Shown here piece after piece: positions 22,740-34,759 of a stretch of 64,000 bases of DNA. Both the position numbers and the translations under genes were made by a program. The first letter of the stretch is position 1. Each line of letters starts with the position of its first letter. Source of the stretch: Lineus longissimus (Eukaryota; Nemertea; Pilidiophora; Heteronemertea; Lineidae); the NCBI RefSeq assembly GCF_910592395.1, contig NC_088311.1, forward strand, positions 15,628,501 to 15,692,500, in the 5' to 3' direction. Below the pieces are notes generated by a model. The model was not told the DNA's origin. It worked only from the letters and a program-made list of their open reading frames with translations, and searched no databases.

Positions 22740-23062
22740 GAGGTAGATGTTGTGGAATTACGTATTTCAGTAGTTGGCAATGAAGCCTAAATCCCCATTG
22801 AGACCATTGTCTTTACAATTAAATTTAGCAATGAGTTTGTGATCATGAATTTCCCTTTTCTAATGTTTTGGAGCTGTCCTTGTAGTATCAAAACACGCAT
22901 GGCATTACCGGAATGGCCAGGTTGGTTGAAGTGTTCACCAACTGGCACAAACAACTTTTGCTGGTTTGTTGTTTGCCGGTGTCCATTCAAGCGTGACCGG
23001 ATTGTCTGGCACGTTTTTCCGATGTACAAAATGCTGCAGATATCACAATTTCTTCTAAGCAC
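22740..23062 (-). pseudogene. Penelope-like element GIY-YIG endonuclease fragment
   Basis: The minus-strand frame 23062-22787 reads NCDICSILYIGKTCQTIRSR, then LNGHR, PVGEHFN, PGHS and VLILQGQ. This is the C-terminal GIY-YIG nuclease of Penelope-like elements, with the CxxC upstream, the YIGKT core, the catalytic arginine of RSRLNGHR and the HFN/GHS signature. The usual acidic RRE-type motif is degraded (IRKGKFM), and the frame stops at GI, where the family normally has GLN. The reverse transcriptase that should precede it is absent or unrecognisable. Inverted Penelope-type ends flank the region at 18.9 and 23.57 kb. Confidence 0.75.
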
Positions 23063-23334
23063 AGTCTGCGGCGTCTGATAACGTCGGCAAGGTCCCCTGT
23101 CTACGTCTTCTCACGGAGAGCTTCATTGGAGATTATCCTTGGCCAGAACACAATGCAGATCCGTCAAGGACTCCTGTTGTGGAAGGCATACAACGTGTTC
23201 ATTTCATCCTTGTTCTCCATGATTCCGATCCTTATAGCAATACCGAATTGACGTTGCTATTGTACAAGCGTATCTTAGTCTTCAGTGAGAATATTCTGCT
23301 TGAAGCCCATACAGTTCTGAGCTTCTAGCGCTTC

Positions 23335-23570
23335 TTAACTGGATTGGTGTTTTTCTAATCTGTCTGTACCAATCACCTTATTGCTATTCATTGTACTTTT
23401 ACCATTGGTCATATTTGTTTACTGTTTTAATCCTATGCTGTAAGCATGTACTTGTATTGTTATTGCCTCAGACCTGATGAATACCCCGTAGGGTGGAAAG
23501 CTTGTCTCGAAAATACAAATAATTAAGTTGATCAAAAAGATGGTGTTGCCCCTCAAGTTTTTTTTATAAA
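23335..23570 (+). mobile_element. Penelope-like terminal region, right copy
   Basis: This is the uninterrupted counterpart of 18938-20285, in the opposite orientation. It contains CTGATGA (23474-23480) and GAAA (23496-23499) with a CCC/GGG-based stem between, then GCTTGTCTCGAAAATACAAAT and AAAGATGGTGTTGCCCCT. The empty site for pearl A reads GTACTTGTATTGTTATTGCC here. Confidence 0.6.
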
Positions 23571-25338
23571 CTACATATGAAACGACATGTTCGAGCTGAA
23601 ATATTGCAGACGTCGTTGCGGTTTTGCTTAATACCTACCTACCTGGTACAGTTACCAAGTATACAGAGACAAGTCCTAGCACAAACGTTAATGGGCTAAA
23701 CTATCTCTTGTTTTAAAATAATGCCAACAACAAGAGTATATACTCTCTAGCTCACATTGATACCAACACCCGCCTAAAACTAATTATTCAACCATTTTCA
23801 ATGTGGTTTGCACAGAGTTGGCGGACATGCAACTGTATGTATGACCATTATGATTACAATGAGTACATTATTGTATTCATTATATAATCGTCACTTACAA
23901 AAGGTCCACACGTTTTTGTTTCTTGAAAAAAAACTTCGATAAACTCCAGCATGTCAATGGTTTTGTAGTACAGCGATAAATAACACCGTCCTGGGTGTTT
24001 TCATGTTGATATAAATGTAGATACTGGTTCGGAAACAACACACTTATTCTTGTCGAAAATCGTCTCTTGGATAATCCTTTTTTATGGTCACTTTTGACAT
24101 GGTCCCAGTGAACGTTCAGACCTTACCCTCCCACGGTTATGGTGTCGGTCACTAACAATTCTTTCCACAGAACTCTAACTTCCAGGAAAAAATCTTTATC
24201 TATTCTTGCTAAACGACACCGATTCAACAGCAGTTGGAGTGTACTAAGTGTTATCATGCCTCATTAGTATGTGAGCTAATCACGCGACGTCGTTCAGGGT
24301 CACGTGAGGTAAAGCAATTTTCAATATTTTATGGCGTTATTTTACCGATGACGTCATCGATGACGTTAAGTTGCAAATGTGGCCACCAAATTTTACCTGA
24401 CGAAATCGACGATAAAAACAACATATTTACGGCGATTTACGCCAGGAAGTTGCACAGTGATGCTGTCAGTGGCCTGAATTGGGCCCAAAAACCAGATGTA
24501 TGTTGCATTAAGCGTGATTGTTAAATCCACGAACAGAAAATACAAAGCCTTCTATCTAGTCTGACCTGGACACGCTTCAAACATTTATCTGCTAATGTTA
24601 GCACTACAGTACATATTATGGCTACATACATGTACGAGTCTATCCGCCGATTGAAAATAACTAGGATGTTACAAGCACCGAAAAGGTTGTGGAGAGAAAA
24701 GCCGTCCGTGCCTGGAGGGCATTGTTGAATGAAAAAGACCCCGAATTATCCACAAAGGCGCACGGACGGGAAAAGCCTTGTTGTTCCCAATAATGCGCCG
24801 TCTCCATCTTACGGCACTTTGATAAACTGTCGATGGGAGCCCGTGCCGACCAGGTACCGTCTCACCCGAATTTATGATGTGGCAGTAATTGAAACAGGTA
24901 AAGCATCGGGAAATAATTTATTTTTACCTAAGAAATAATTTCGAATATTTCATGCCTGGACGTGAAATATTTACTTAACATCTCCAGTTACATCACGTTA
25001 TCAATAGCCCAAATGAGGTTGTGATTGTTTTCCTAAAATGATATAATTTCAATACTAAAGGAATACATACAGTGAGTACACAATTAATCGGTGGCCGACT
25101 GGAAATTTACAAAGTCCAATATCAGTGAATAATAAGTTCAACCAATGGTTGATTGAACGAACTCCGATTGTTGCCATTGTTGTTCCTGGTCAGGTTGATT
25201 TCATATAGGCCAAGGAAAGTGATCGAACATAACTAGAGCGTAGATCTTGAGTGGGCACAAACCAGGTCCAGGTCACATGATTTTATGCACTGTTAAAGGG
25301 ACAGGGTTTATTTACCCCTCCATCCTAAAAGTCCGACC
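23571..25338. other. Unassigned DNA
   Basis: Two small plus-strand open frames (24234-24524 and 24729-24938) show no domain. A palindromic GATGACGTCATCGATGACGT cluster at about 24348-24366 could bind CREB/ATF-type factors but is not near any gene. Confidence 0.35.
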
Positions 25339-26271
25339 ATGATGAGCTATAACCTGATGATATTGATGGTGTTGGTGGTTTTATTGCCACGTCTTATGTC
25401 TTGTGAACTACCGATACTGCAGCCAGCTGCCAATGACGACGACGATGAGGATGATGGTGATGATGCAGGACACCTTCCACGCAGGCACAACAGTTACAGC
25501 GCTGAGAGTCACCTCCGTCATGCCTTAGATTGCCAGATTTGTACTGAACATCGACGAGTCCTGAATGTTGAGGAGTACGAGCGAAGATACCGGCTTGCCC
25601 CAACCACCCTAAGACGATGGATAGCAAACATCGATGAAATGGCAGACAAAACCGAGCAGAATGCACACAGGCAACGAATAAGGACAGATCACGATGGTCC
25701 ATGGCCGGAGCTCGAAAAAGCTGTTCATGGTGACTTCTTAGAGCCCCAACGCAGAACACTGCCAGTTTCTACGTCCGACATCGTTGAGCATGCCAACAAT
25801 GCTTTTAGAGATTGGTTGGATTCGCTTCCACGTGATGAGCTTGTAAACATGATTGCCCGACGACCCTAACGATCGCAATTCACGGCTTCAGTTGGATGGG
25901 TTTCCAATTTTATGAAGCGGGAGAACATCGTTTTTAGGAGAACAACTAATAATTCCACGGGCATCCCTGCTGATGCCTGGCAAAGAGTCAGGGCGTTTCA
26001 AAATGCAGTACGAGAAACTGTTGCAGAAACTATTGATATGCACACCCTCTACAACTTTAATAAGACTTTTGCTCAGCTTGTCTTCCCTCCTATGTATAAG
26101 GTAGAGGTAAAAGGGAATGTTCATGCCAACGTCAGGAGTTCGAGAGGGAATGCTAAGCCGGGGTGTACCATCGGCCTTGCTATCGGTTCTAATTGGGGGA
26201 AGCCATCGGCCCATATAGTGTTCAGTGAACCAGGTTTTAATCGTAGAATTCGTGCTCTAAATAGAGTTTGA
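25339..26271 (+). pseudogene. CENP-B/Tc5-type HTH transposase with one internal stop
   Basis: One frame stays open for 310 codons except for a TAA at 25867-25869. The first part has an acidic tract (DDDDEDDGDD), then a psq-like helix-turn-helix (YERRYRLAPTTLRRWIANID). A HTH_Tc5/CENP-B-type domain follows (WPELEKAVHGDFLEPQRR, LPVSTSDIVEHA). It continues past the stop with FTASVGWVSNFMKREN and RRTT. The protein then enters the DDE superfamily core, but the usual YNxDxT motif reads YNFNKT, so the first catalytic Asp is lost, and the frame ends soon after NWGKPSAHIVF. The N-terminus (25339-25410) is hydrophobic and looks like a signal peptide, which is odd for a DNA-binding protein; the true start may be further in. 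It is a truncated pogo/Tc5-like copy, or a remnant of an exapted one. Confidence 0.7.
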
Positions 26272-26338
26272 TATCTGCAACACACACACTTTGTTCGGAT
26301 AGTCTATCCGCAAGTACCTCATTGCGCGTATGTAATAT

Positions 26339-26884
26339 AAAACGGCCAAGTGCCATTGTGCCCCCCGAATAGATATTTTTTACCTTTTTACCTTTTTTAG
26401 TTTTGGCCTACTCGTGGCCGAGTTGAGAATCGGATTGGATTGAAATTTGGTGTCCGAGGTCACATGACATGGGGAGTTATGTGTACCAAATTCCAAGTTG
26501 ATATCGTTAGCGGTTATGAAACGTGTCATAGTTACACTCAAACGACCAATTTACGCCATTTGACCTCTGTGACCTTGAAAAGTAGATCAAATCAAAACCC
26601 GTATGATATGTGATGTATCCTTGCTAGGAGAACCTACCATAAAAATTTTATCGAAAATAAGTCACCCATAAGAGATATATCACACTTTTTAGGTTTCCAC
26701 TTCTGGCCCCCTGGTGGCCAAGTAAAGAATCAGACCAAACCGATATTCATTGTCAAATGTCACCTGTGTACAACGTTTCAAGTTCATTGCTCTAGCAGTT
26801 AGGAAACGTGCCACTGTTTTTGAAACAGGATACATACGACGACGGACGCCGCGCTATAATATAGACTGCCCTACGGTGAGCCAA
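26339..26884 (+). mobile_element. Pearl/Helentron-like element, copy C (short)
   Basis: It begins near GGCCAAGTGCCATTGTG and holds fewer core monomers (markers GAAACGTGTCATAG and TTTGACCTCTGTGACCTTGA). It has a very short ACGACGG tract and ends CTACGGTGAGCCAA. The end reads CCAA instead of CTAA, and the terminal hairpin is reduced, so it is an older or internally deleted copy. Its 3' end abuts the inverted arm starting at 26886. Confidence 0.7.
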
Positions 26885-26885
26885 A

Positions 26886-28520
26886 AACGGATAATGAAAC
26901 AAAAGTATTTTTCAGTCTTGCATGTAACCAGTGAATCTTCGGTCACACAGCGTTTTTGTTTAGGTTTTCTTCATTAATACAATGAGACATATTTCATGCT
27001 TTGTATTCAGTTGATGTTATATTTTCCTCTGGTAGTGAATGGCCTATCCGTGTTAAAATGCTTGTTTCCATTGCCAAGACTGGGCATTTCGCAGGTGATC
27101 GGTTAAGTGATCGACTGTCGTTAGGTAATCATTTTGGGTGCTCTTGTGACGTGAGCACATGTTCCTATAAGTCGCAATCTAATTTCCGACGTCTACCAAG
27201 CCTCGTACGCGTTTGTTGAAAACGGTTACAGAAATCATCTACGGTATCCCTCCCATGGGAATAAGATCAACATTTTTTGGAAAGAGGTTCTTAATACCCC
27301 TATCGTTTATCTGCTGTGGGTTTTTTATGGTCATTGAAGCTGTTAATTCCACATTTCGCCGTTGAAATGTAAGCTCTAACCGTCCAAACAAGTTCTTCCT
27401 GGCTTGTTGCGTTGGCTGCGCCACAGGACAGAATTTTTCATTCAGATCGCGGTGTAAGGAAAATACATCTCTGGAAATAACAGTCTCGTTGAATTTGTTC
27501 TTTTCCATGATCGTCCCATTAACTCATGGGCCCCACGTGTTAGTAGTCCTACCCTATTGGTCACAGATTTTTCAGGGATTTATGGCCTGTGAAACCAATG
27601 TCTTGTACGAATGTGAAAATGAATATCTTATTTGGCGTTTCTTTACAAATGGGTCACGTTAAAACGTGACTTTCACCATGTCACAACGGGACGGCAACTA
27701 GTTGTCAAAGAATACAAAGCCGGCTTGCAGATTAATGAAAACTTTATTGTCATTCATGATATAATAATATCTGTATCTATATATTTTACATCGAATGGGC
27801 GAGGACGTAAAAGGCCTAAACCCACATAAGTGATTCGGAGAGTTCCTTCCAAGGCATTTGTTATTTTACGTCGCGTTGCCCACGTAGAAAAACGTATCTT
27901 CGTCGGGAAACGCTCTCGATCGCTTATTTTGATATAGACCTTAGATTGATGCATGTGACTTCTTCTCTTCAAAATGGCCTTATTGGTATTTGCCGTTTCA
28001 AATCAAGTTGACACGTCATGCTGTAGGAAATTGAGAACTTGCGCTCTGCTCGTTATCCGTGATAACAAGTACGCCCGTAACGGAGAGTAACGAGTGCTAT
28101 GAACCACAGGGACGACAAACACCATGTCTCATGCATGTTCCTTTCGATCACATTCTTCAGGTAACAAACAAAAATAGAAATTGATTAAGCCAGTAAACTA
28201 AATTGACGTAACTTACTGGTAGGTACGAAGCATGGTCGTCAACAATAATATTATCCGTCTAGGCCTGACCGGCATCATTTGCGAAACGGGTCAAAACAAA
28301 CCGTCTTGCCGGTTACGGATACGCACAGCTAAATGTAGTCGGCTTGACTCACCGTGCGGTGCGAAAGCTCGCTAATGACGACTTGAGAAAACCCCAACTT
28401 ATGTGATGACGTATTCGTAAAATAATCTAACATGAATGCGGGTTCGATTGCACCAGTGCCTTGTGCCTTGTGCCTTGTCCCAATTACAGCTCGCCTTACA
28501 AACGCGCGATATTTTGGCGA
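26886..28520 (+). repeat. Left arm of a 9.3-kb inverted repeat
   Basis: This 1.6-kb sequence recurs inverted at 33855-36170, with moderate divergence. Matching landmarks include GTAACCAGTGA with TCACTGGTTAC, GTTGCGTTGGCTGCGCCA with TGGCGCAGCCAACGCAAC, and ATGTAGTCGGCTT with AAGCCGACTACAT. A minus-strand frame at 27239-27508 (KFCPVAQPTQQARKNLFGRL) is partly conserved in the other arm but broken there. I cannot name it. The arm has an extra 50 bases at about 28384-28432. It may be two opposed copies of one repeat or the long TIRs of a large element. Confidence 0.7.
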
Positions 28521-30207
28521 ATAATAACGCAAGACAAGCCTATCTGCGTCAGGTTGGTTCAAAATGGCTGCACCACTTGACCCTGGATACTCGTGTACGT
28601 CAAATCGATAGTCACCGCCAGAATCTGGGGAGTGACGTAGTAAGTTTGACCTATGACCCGTCTATTCGGGCACTACGTGTCGGCACTGTTTCAACATGTA
28701 GCCGATCAAATAACTGTAAATTGACCAATTATCTCAGGAAGAAGTCTTAAATATAAATATGAATTATCAAAAGGGATTTTGAAATGATATTTTCACGGTG
28801 CTCGCGCGATTGGGTATTGTAACACGTGTTTCTTCGGTTCTATTTTGCTTGGAGTGCCCGCATTGCCAGACTAATTGACGCAATTTTCTTGTGGAGGCAA
28901 TTAATCTTTTATATCAGCATTAGCTCATATATTATCCGTGTCCATGAAGTTCTATCATGCCGTCAATTGATTTGTGATCGGATCAGGGTAAATGGTTATG
29001 TAGACTGATAAGTCGCCTTTTTCGCCGATTCAATAGGCCATGAATATGCCAAGTGTCAAAACATTGTTTACATCTTATTTGCATGTCAAACGTTATTCGT
29101 TGACCAATCAAATATGCTTTAGCTCAACATGATACCAGGGTCGGTGCAAGTGACCACAGGACCGCGCAATGACCCCTGGGTAAACGAGGTTGGAATTGGT
29201 TAGACCACAGGCCACTGAAACTTAGGTAATATCGAGGGCCACAGCCCAAGTGAGGTCAAAAGGACAACACAACAGCAACTCCTTCTTAAACCCAGATGTC
29301 ATGTCATGAAGTTTTCAGAAAATGTGTTATATAGTGTACTTACTTCGTTATGGCTACGTAGAGAGTATTATGTAGATTAGAGCCACACTGCTGTATATAA
29401 ATGTTGTAGTTTATGATGTGAAAAATACTGTCGAGTCCATCAGGAGCTGTTCCGGATCCCTAGCATCCTTAAGAAATCAAGAAGTGGCAGTAACACCGCC
29501 TGATTTTCTCACGATGCTAGAGCTAGTACCGGTACTTGTACCTTATTACTGAGGAGGAATCGCCACTTTACAGGTGGCAGCACTTTTAGGTAAAAGTAAA
29601 AAGCTTTCTCTGGGGCTACGCCAATTAAATACAAGTACAGGAGCCGCTCCATATTTTTTAGTCCTACATGACTCATGAGCTGTTCGGTGTTCCAAATCAA
29701 TACTTTCTCATTAATGTAGGGTAGACATAGTAGAGTCCATCAATCTATCTTCAGTAGTGAAATTACCTAAAGTCCCCTGAAGCATGTCTCGAATCTGGCC
29801 TGCAGCTTAGCCAACTTCCATATTTGATATACTAAAAACATACAAAGGTCACAAGACCTTCATACAAAATGGTTGACCAACCAGAAAATGTAAACAGAGA
29901 TATGTCAACATGAAAATTGTCAACAAAGACACCTTTACGGTATTGATCTTCTCTTGCAAGAGATTGGATGCATACTTTAAAACATGGGGATGACGAAAGT
30001 AGAGTTATAATTAGAAATCAAAGCAATCTAATGGACCAACACGTCAGTCGTTTTAATATCTTCGATTCAATTTATCGCCTTAAAAACTTAGAAGGCGGTC
30101 CGCACTCATGGAAGTATTCATTCAAAAACCATTACGCAATACTCTATAAGAACACGTCGAAATTATCTTCAAAAATGAGAAATAAATTGCAATAAACATA
30201 TGAAACT
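28521..30207. other. Unassigned DNA in the spacer
   Basis: No gene or repeat was recognised. Small open frames have no domains. The DNA lies between the two inverted arms. Confidence 0.4.
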
Positions 30208-31190
30208 GCTAGGGGCCATTGTGCTCACCGCATAGAAATTTGGTGGTTAGGAATTCGTCCTGGTTTAGAAACATTCTACATGTATTGTATATGTCAAGCC
30301 AAAGTCGGTATGACATGTGATGCATCGTTGCTTGGAGAACCTACCATAAAAATATAATAGAAAACAAGTCACTAATAAGCGAGATATTGCACTTTTTAAC
30401 TTTTTAGTTTTGGCCTTCTGGTGGCGAAGTCGAGAATCAGATCAGATCGGTCACATGACGTAGGGAGTCATGCGTACCAAATTTCAAGTTGATGGCGTTG
30501 GCGGTTAAGAAACGTGCCATAGTTACAACGAAACGGTCAATTTACGCCATTTGATCTCTGTGACGTTGAAAAGTAGGTCAAATCAAAAACCGTACAATAT
30601 ATGATGTATCCTTGCTAGGAGAAACTACCATAATTTTTTTCGAAAACGAGTCACTCATCAGAGAGATATCACACTTTTTAGGTTTCCACTGCTGGCCCCC
30701 TGGAGGCTAGGTCAAGAATCAGATCGGACTGAAATTCAGTGTCAGAGGGTACATGACCTAGGGAGTCATGTGTACCAAATTTAAAGTTGATAGCTTTAGC
30801 GGTTAAGAAACGTGCCATAGTTACATTCAAACGGCCATTTTACGCCATTTGACCTCTGTGACCTTTAAGAGTACGTCAAATGAAAAGCCCGTACGATATG
30901 TGATGTATCCTTGCTAGGAGAACCTACCATAAACACTTTATCGAAAGCAATTCACTCATAAGAGATATCACACTTTTTAGGTTTCCACTTCTGGCCCCCT
31001 GGTGGACAAGTCAAGAATGAGATCGAATTGAAATTCATTGTCAGAGGTAGCCTGACCTTGGGGGTCCTGTGCACAAAGTTTCAAGTTCATAGCTTCAGCG
31101 GTTAAGAAACTGTTTTCAAAACAGGATACAGACAACGACGACGGACGACGGACACAGCGGTGTTGTATAGACTCCCCTACGGTGAGCCAA
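30208..31190 (+). mobile_element. Pearl/Helentron-like element, copy D
   Basis: It starts near AGGGGCCATTGTGCTCACC, the same 5' end as copies A and B. It carries about three core monomers, each with GAAACGTGCCATAG and TTTGACCTCTGTGACCTT or close variants. It has a short ACGACGGACGACGG tract and ends CTACGGTGAGCCAA. It is clearly more diverged than A and B. There is no coding sequence. Confidence 0.75.
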
Positions 31191-32609
31191 TAAAACATGC
31201 ACACATGAATGTTGGCGAGAAACACCACGTTGGTCGATCACGTTCTATTCTACAATCCGGCAATCTCAAAGGGAAATGTTTTAATTCATTAAGAGAATAT
31301 ACTGTCAACAATGTGAACATATTTTTGTCATTCTCGCAAATGTTCAACAGTCAACGTCCAACCACAATCCAACTGGACTGATAGTAATATTAATTCACAT
31401 CAAATACATAAAAAAACTTTATTTGATTTTAAAAGCAGTTATCGAGTAAACGGACATCACCCAAAATATCCACGAAATAAACGGACAAATGACCATAAAA
31501 ACACCTTTTCCAAAAAACCCAGCAATTTATGCGATGAAATAAATCTGATGAGGGACAAAACTGCATACACATTCAGCTAGGCTATGAAAAATAATAAGAC
31601 CTGTAATGATAGATTTCAAGGAGAAAATCGACAGAAAACACAAATTTAGAGGCAAAAATAAGAATCACATTGTAAACCAAAATAAGAATTATCATACATA
31701 ATTGTCGTTCGATGCCATTCAATATATTCAAACTCATGAATCTGGATGGACAATGAGTTGGCGACACCAAGTTGGCCGATGGTGATGATGTTACCGGCTA
31801 TGCCTTCTTCGCCTTTGTGTCGACTTAGATTAATCAACGAATATACGGGTTCATGTAAACGCCAGCCCTTATACTTATGAGGTACATTTTGAAGGCACAC
31901 TTTTGATCAAACTCATTTTGCTACCAGAACCCTACTCTAGACGCAAAAGTTAACATCCTCGAGGTGTAAATTTAAACCTCGCATAAAATCTGATGTACAT
32001 TATTTTGAATTCTTTGGAACAGCCTCTTGACTTAACAATAATGAGAGGTTTTAAAGCCCCAGTAAGAAAGTACTGGAAACAATGGAAGATAGAAAATAAC
32101 GGACAATGACGGGAACTGTGATAAAATTTCAACAGTCGGTTGTAGCTATTGTTAGTCGAGCATGGGATGCAGTAGCCCCTGAATCCGTTTCCAAGGCTTT
32201 TCACGTGGCCGGACTGACAAATGAGGCTGATGGACATTACCGTGATGAAATAGGGAATGATGATGTTAATTTTGAAGAAAATTTAGAGTAGAAACACGGT
32301 TTCGTTATGCTTGAACACCACAAAAAGAATCTTGTTGAAAATGTTAGTTGTGTTATCACATTTTATCAGTCAGGTTTGTAGGCCAACGGTGAGATTTCTT
32401 TTGCCTCACCCCGTACAAGGTGTGCTTACCTTTCCCACTGCTTTAAAAGGTGATCTGAGTCGGTTGTGTCAATTGTGCACATTCAAAAATGGCCCCTATT
32501 TTGTCATAAATTGACGGATCTAATGGTTATCACAAATGTTATTGTCCATATCACAGGGAAATTGAGAAGTTAACACCTTTTTCATGATCAACTGTTATGT
32601 AGTCCGAGG
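31191..32609. other. Unassigned DNA
   Basis: Short open frames at 31646-31900 (minus), 31950-32237 (minus) and 32106-32291 (plus) have no domain that I recognise. Confidence 0.4.
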
Positions 32610-32660
32610 ACCCGATAAGCTTTCGGCACTAACTGTGCCTTCAACAGCTATGAGAAGGTT
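32610..32660 (-). ncRNA. Hammerhead-like motif, Penelope copy 2
   Basis: The minus strand reads CTGTTGA, then a five-base stem GGCAC/GTGCC with loop, then GAAAGC. It lies about 150 bases downstream of the Penelope GIY-YIG fragment. One core base differs from CUGAUGA, so self-cleavage is doubtful, but stem II is good. Confidence 0.5.
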
Positions 32661-32810
32661 TGGAAAATTACATCAATATATGTTAGCACAATTCTAACGA
32701 AACGAGGATATCCAAACGACGTCAGGGAAAGTCTAGAAAAAGTAATTAGAGCGGGTGATCCAAGCATGAATGAAAAAGAAATAATATAAAGATGCTAAAA
32801 CAATGGGATA

Positions 32811-33287
32811 AATTACAGGGTGTAATGAGACAGGAAGCCTGGGTTCCGGTTTAGGCCACAACTAATGGTATTAAATGTGTGGATAAGCTTCTGCTCATAA
32901 AATACGTCTTTTTCCTGTGTCTGCCAAGGAACCCTGTAAAACCGTCACTCTCAAGTCGTGAAGACCATGTCCTCTAAGATTAAAGTGTTCCCCGATAGGA
33001 AGATTTATGTTTTGTTACGGATGTACCGTTTGTGTCAATTGAGACGTTGACATAGGGTTTGTGAAGTTTCATCAATGTACATTTGGGGACATTTATTACA
33101 TCTAAGTATGTATACCACATTCGGGGTGGCACAAGTAAAATGTCCTAGGGGTTTGAATGTCTCGTTGGAGTTAGGAAGTGGGATCTCTCTTCGTGAGAAT
33201 TTCTCTGTGTTAACAACAGCCCAGAGTGATAACACTTTAAGGATCAAAGAGGCGTTGTGCGTAAAAAAACCCAAAAGCCACTTCTGA
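32811..33287 (-). pseudogene. Second Penelope-like GIY-YIG fragment
   Basis: The minus-strand frame from 33274 ends in VVYILRCNKCPQMYIDETSQ, then TLCQRLN, the start of the GIY-YIG nuclease with its CxxC. The conserved glycine of YIG is changed to Asp. A stop follows the catalytic arginine region, and the rest continues in other frames: GEHF-type, LRGHG and HTFNTISCGLN, ending FLSHY near 32811. The full C-terminal order of a Penelope endonuclease is therefore present but split over at least three frames. It is not the same copy as the fragment at 22.8-23.06 kb, since the sequences differ throughout. Confidence 0.7.
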
Positions 33288-33411
33288 ATAGGCAGCTAGT
33301 ACAACAGGGCTCATCATTCATGATGCTTGGAATTTTCGGAGCTTAGTATAATCACTTTATGCTTTATGTTATAAGGCTGGTCAGCCAACCTTCTTGTACT
33401 CACATGTATGG

Positions 33412-33455
33412 GTTCACCTGAGGAGGGTAGTATGTAACTACCGAAAACCTTTGTG
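33412..33455 (+). ncRNA. Hammerhead-like motif on plus strand
   Basis: CTGAGGA (33418-33424), GGTAG, a seven-base loop, CTACC and GAAAA follow in the order of a hammerhead core with a perfect stem II. It lies 130 bases upstream of the Penelope fragment but in the opposite orientation, mirroring the arrangement at 18.9 and 23.5 kb. Confidence 0.45.
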
Positions 33456-34002
33456 ATGAACATGTATATATGTTAAGTGAATTTACTAATATGAAGTTTC
33501 AAGTACAATTACATCAACTTACTATTTGATTAGTAAGATTCAGGTCCTGGGTAAATACATTGAATGCCACCGAATGACAATAATGTATAATATTTCATGT
33601 TTCTTGAATATCTAGAAACGGTTTTAGACCGGTAAAACTAGAGTAGGTGCATGGCGTGTATGTCGTGTTTACATGGTGAAGGTTTATTGTGCAGGGCCAT
33701 GAAATGCTCAGAGTCACGAGTTCAACCTAGTACGTGCAATCATTATCTAATGCAGACATAATATTGCCTATCATTCAGATCGTCTAGCAGTGCACTAATT
33801 CACTTAGGTTTATATCTGTCTTCTACCATCAGTCATCGACAGAGACAGCCATTGGTCAAATATCACGCATTTGTATGGCGAGCTGTAATTAGCCACAAGG
33901 CACTGGTGGAATCGAATCCGCATTCAAGTTGCATTAGCGAGCCTTCGCACTGCGAGTTTAGTGAAGCCGACTACATTTAGCTACATGTATGTGTATCCGT
34001 TA

Positions 34003-34231
34003 GGCTGGGTTCACATAGAACTATACTCTATACGGTATTCAGGATGCACGGTATTCGGTGCACGTTACTTGCACGTTTCAGACTATTCGTGTATATGGTA
34101 CCCTCCGAATAGTTCAGTCCTATGTGATCCGGTGATTGACACAACCTTGTTAGATTTTTACTATACCCGTGGCCTACGTAACGTGCACCGAATACCGTAG
34201 AGCATGCATGCAGCCCTATGTGAACCCAGCC
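34003..34231. mobile_element. 229-bp MITE with TTA duplication
   Basis: GGCTGGGTTCACATAG at the left is inverted at the right (CTATGTGAACCCAGCC), and inner bases also pair (GGTATTCGGTGCACG with CGTGCACCGAATACC). It is flanked by TTA on both sides. The other inverted arm (about 28318) lacks it and shows the unoccupied site. A 3-bp TTA duplication fits PIF/Harbinger-type MITEs. Confidence 0.8.
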
Positions 34232-34321
34232 TTACCGGTAACACGGTTCGTTTTGACCCGTATCGCAAATGCAGCCAGTCAGGCCGAGACGGATAGTTGA
34301 AGACCATACTTTTCGTACCTA

Positions 34322-34759
34322 AAGCCCGCAGCACACTAGCCGCCAACTTTGGCGACAAGAAGCGTTCAGCCGACACCTCTCGACGCCGAAGTTGGCGGCC
34401 AGTGGATCCCGGTCAGAGCACACCTGCCCAGAATCGGCGTCCAGTAGCGTCTTTTCCGCCACTTTAGGCTGTCATTTTGAAATCATGTGACATCAAGACG
34501 CATACTGATTGGCCATAGCCTCGCCGTCGACGCCAGGCGGCAATTTGTAGCACACCTGGCTTCTTCTTGCGTTCAAACGCGGCGACACGCGTCAAAAATC
34601 AAACATGTTAGATATTTGGCGTTTAGTTGCGGCAAGTGGCGGCAAGTCGCGTTCGCCGACGCTGTTTGTAGCAGACTAGGGATTTTTCAGGCATTCAGGA
34701 CTCTTGCGGCAAAAAACGCTTGTGAACGCCGAAGTTGGCGGCTAGTGTGCTACGGGCTT
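34322..34759. mobile_element. 438-bp MITE with TA duplication
   Basis: The ends are AAGCCCGCAGCACACTAGCC and GGCTAGTGTGCTACGGGCTT, flanked by TA. The other arm reads CGTACCTACCAGTAAG across the empty site near 28230. The inside repeats GCCGCCAACTT and its complement several times. A TA duplication suggests a Tc1/mariner-type MITE. Confidence 0.8.
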
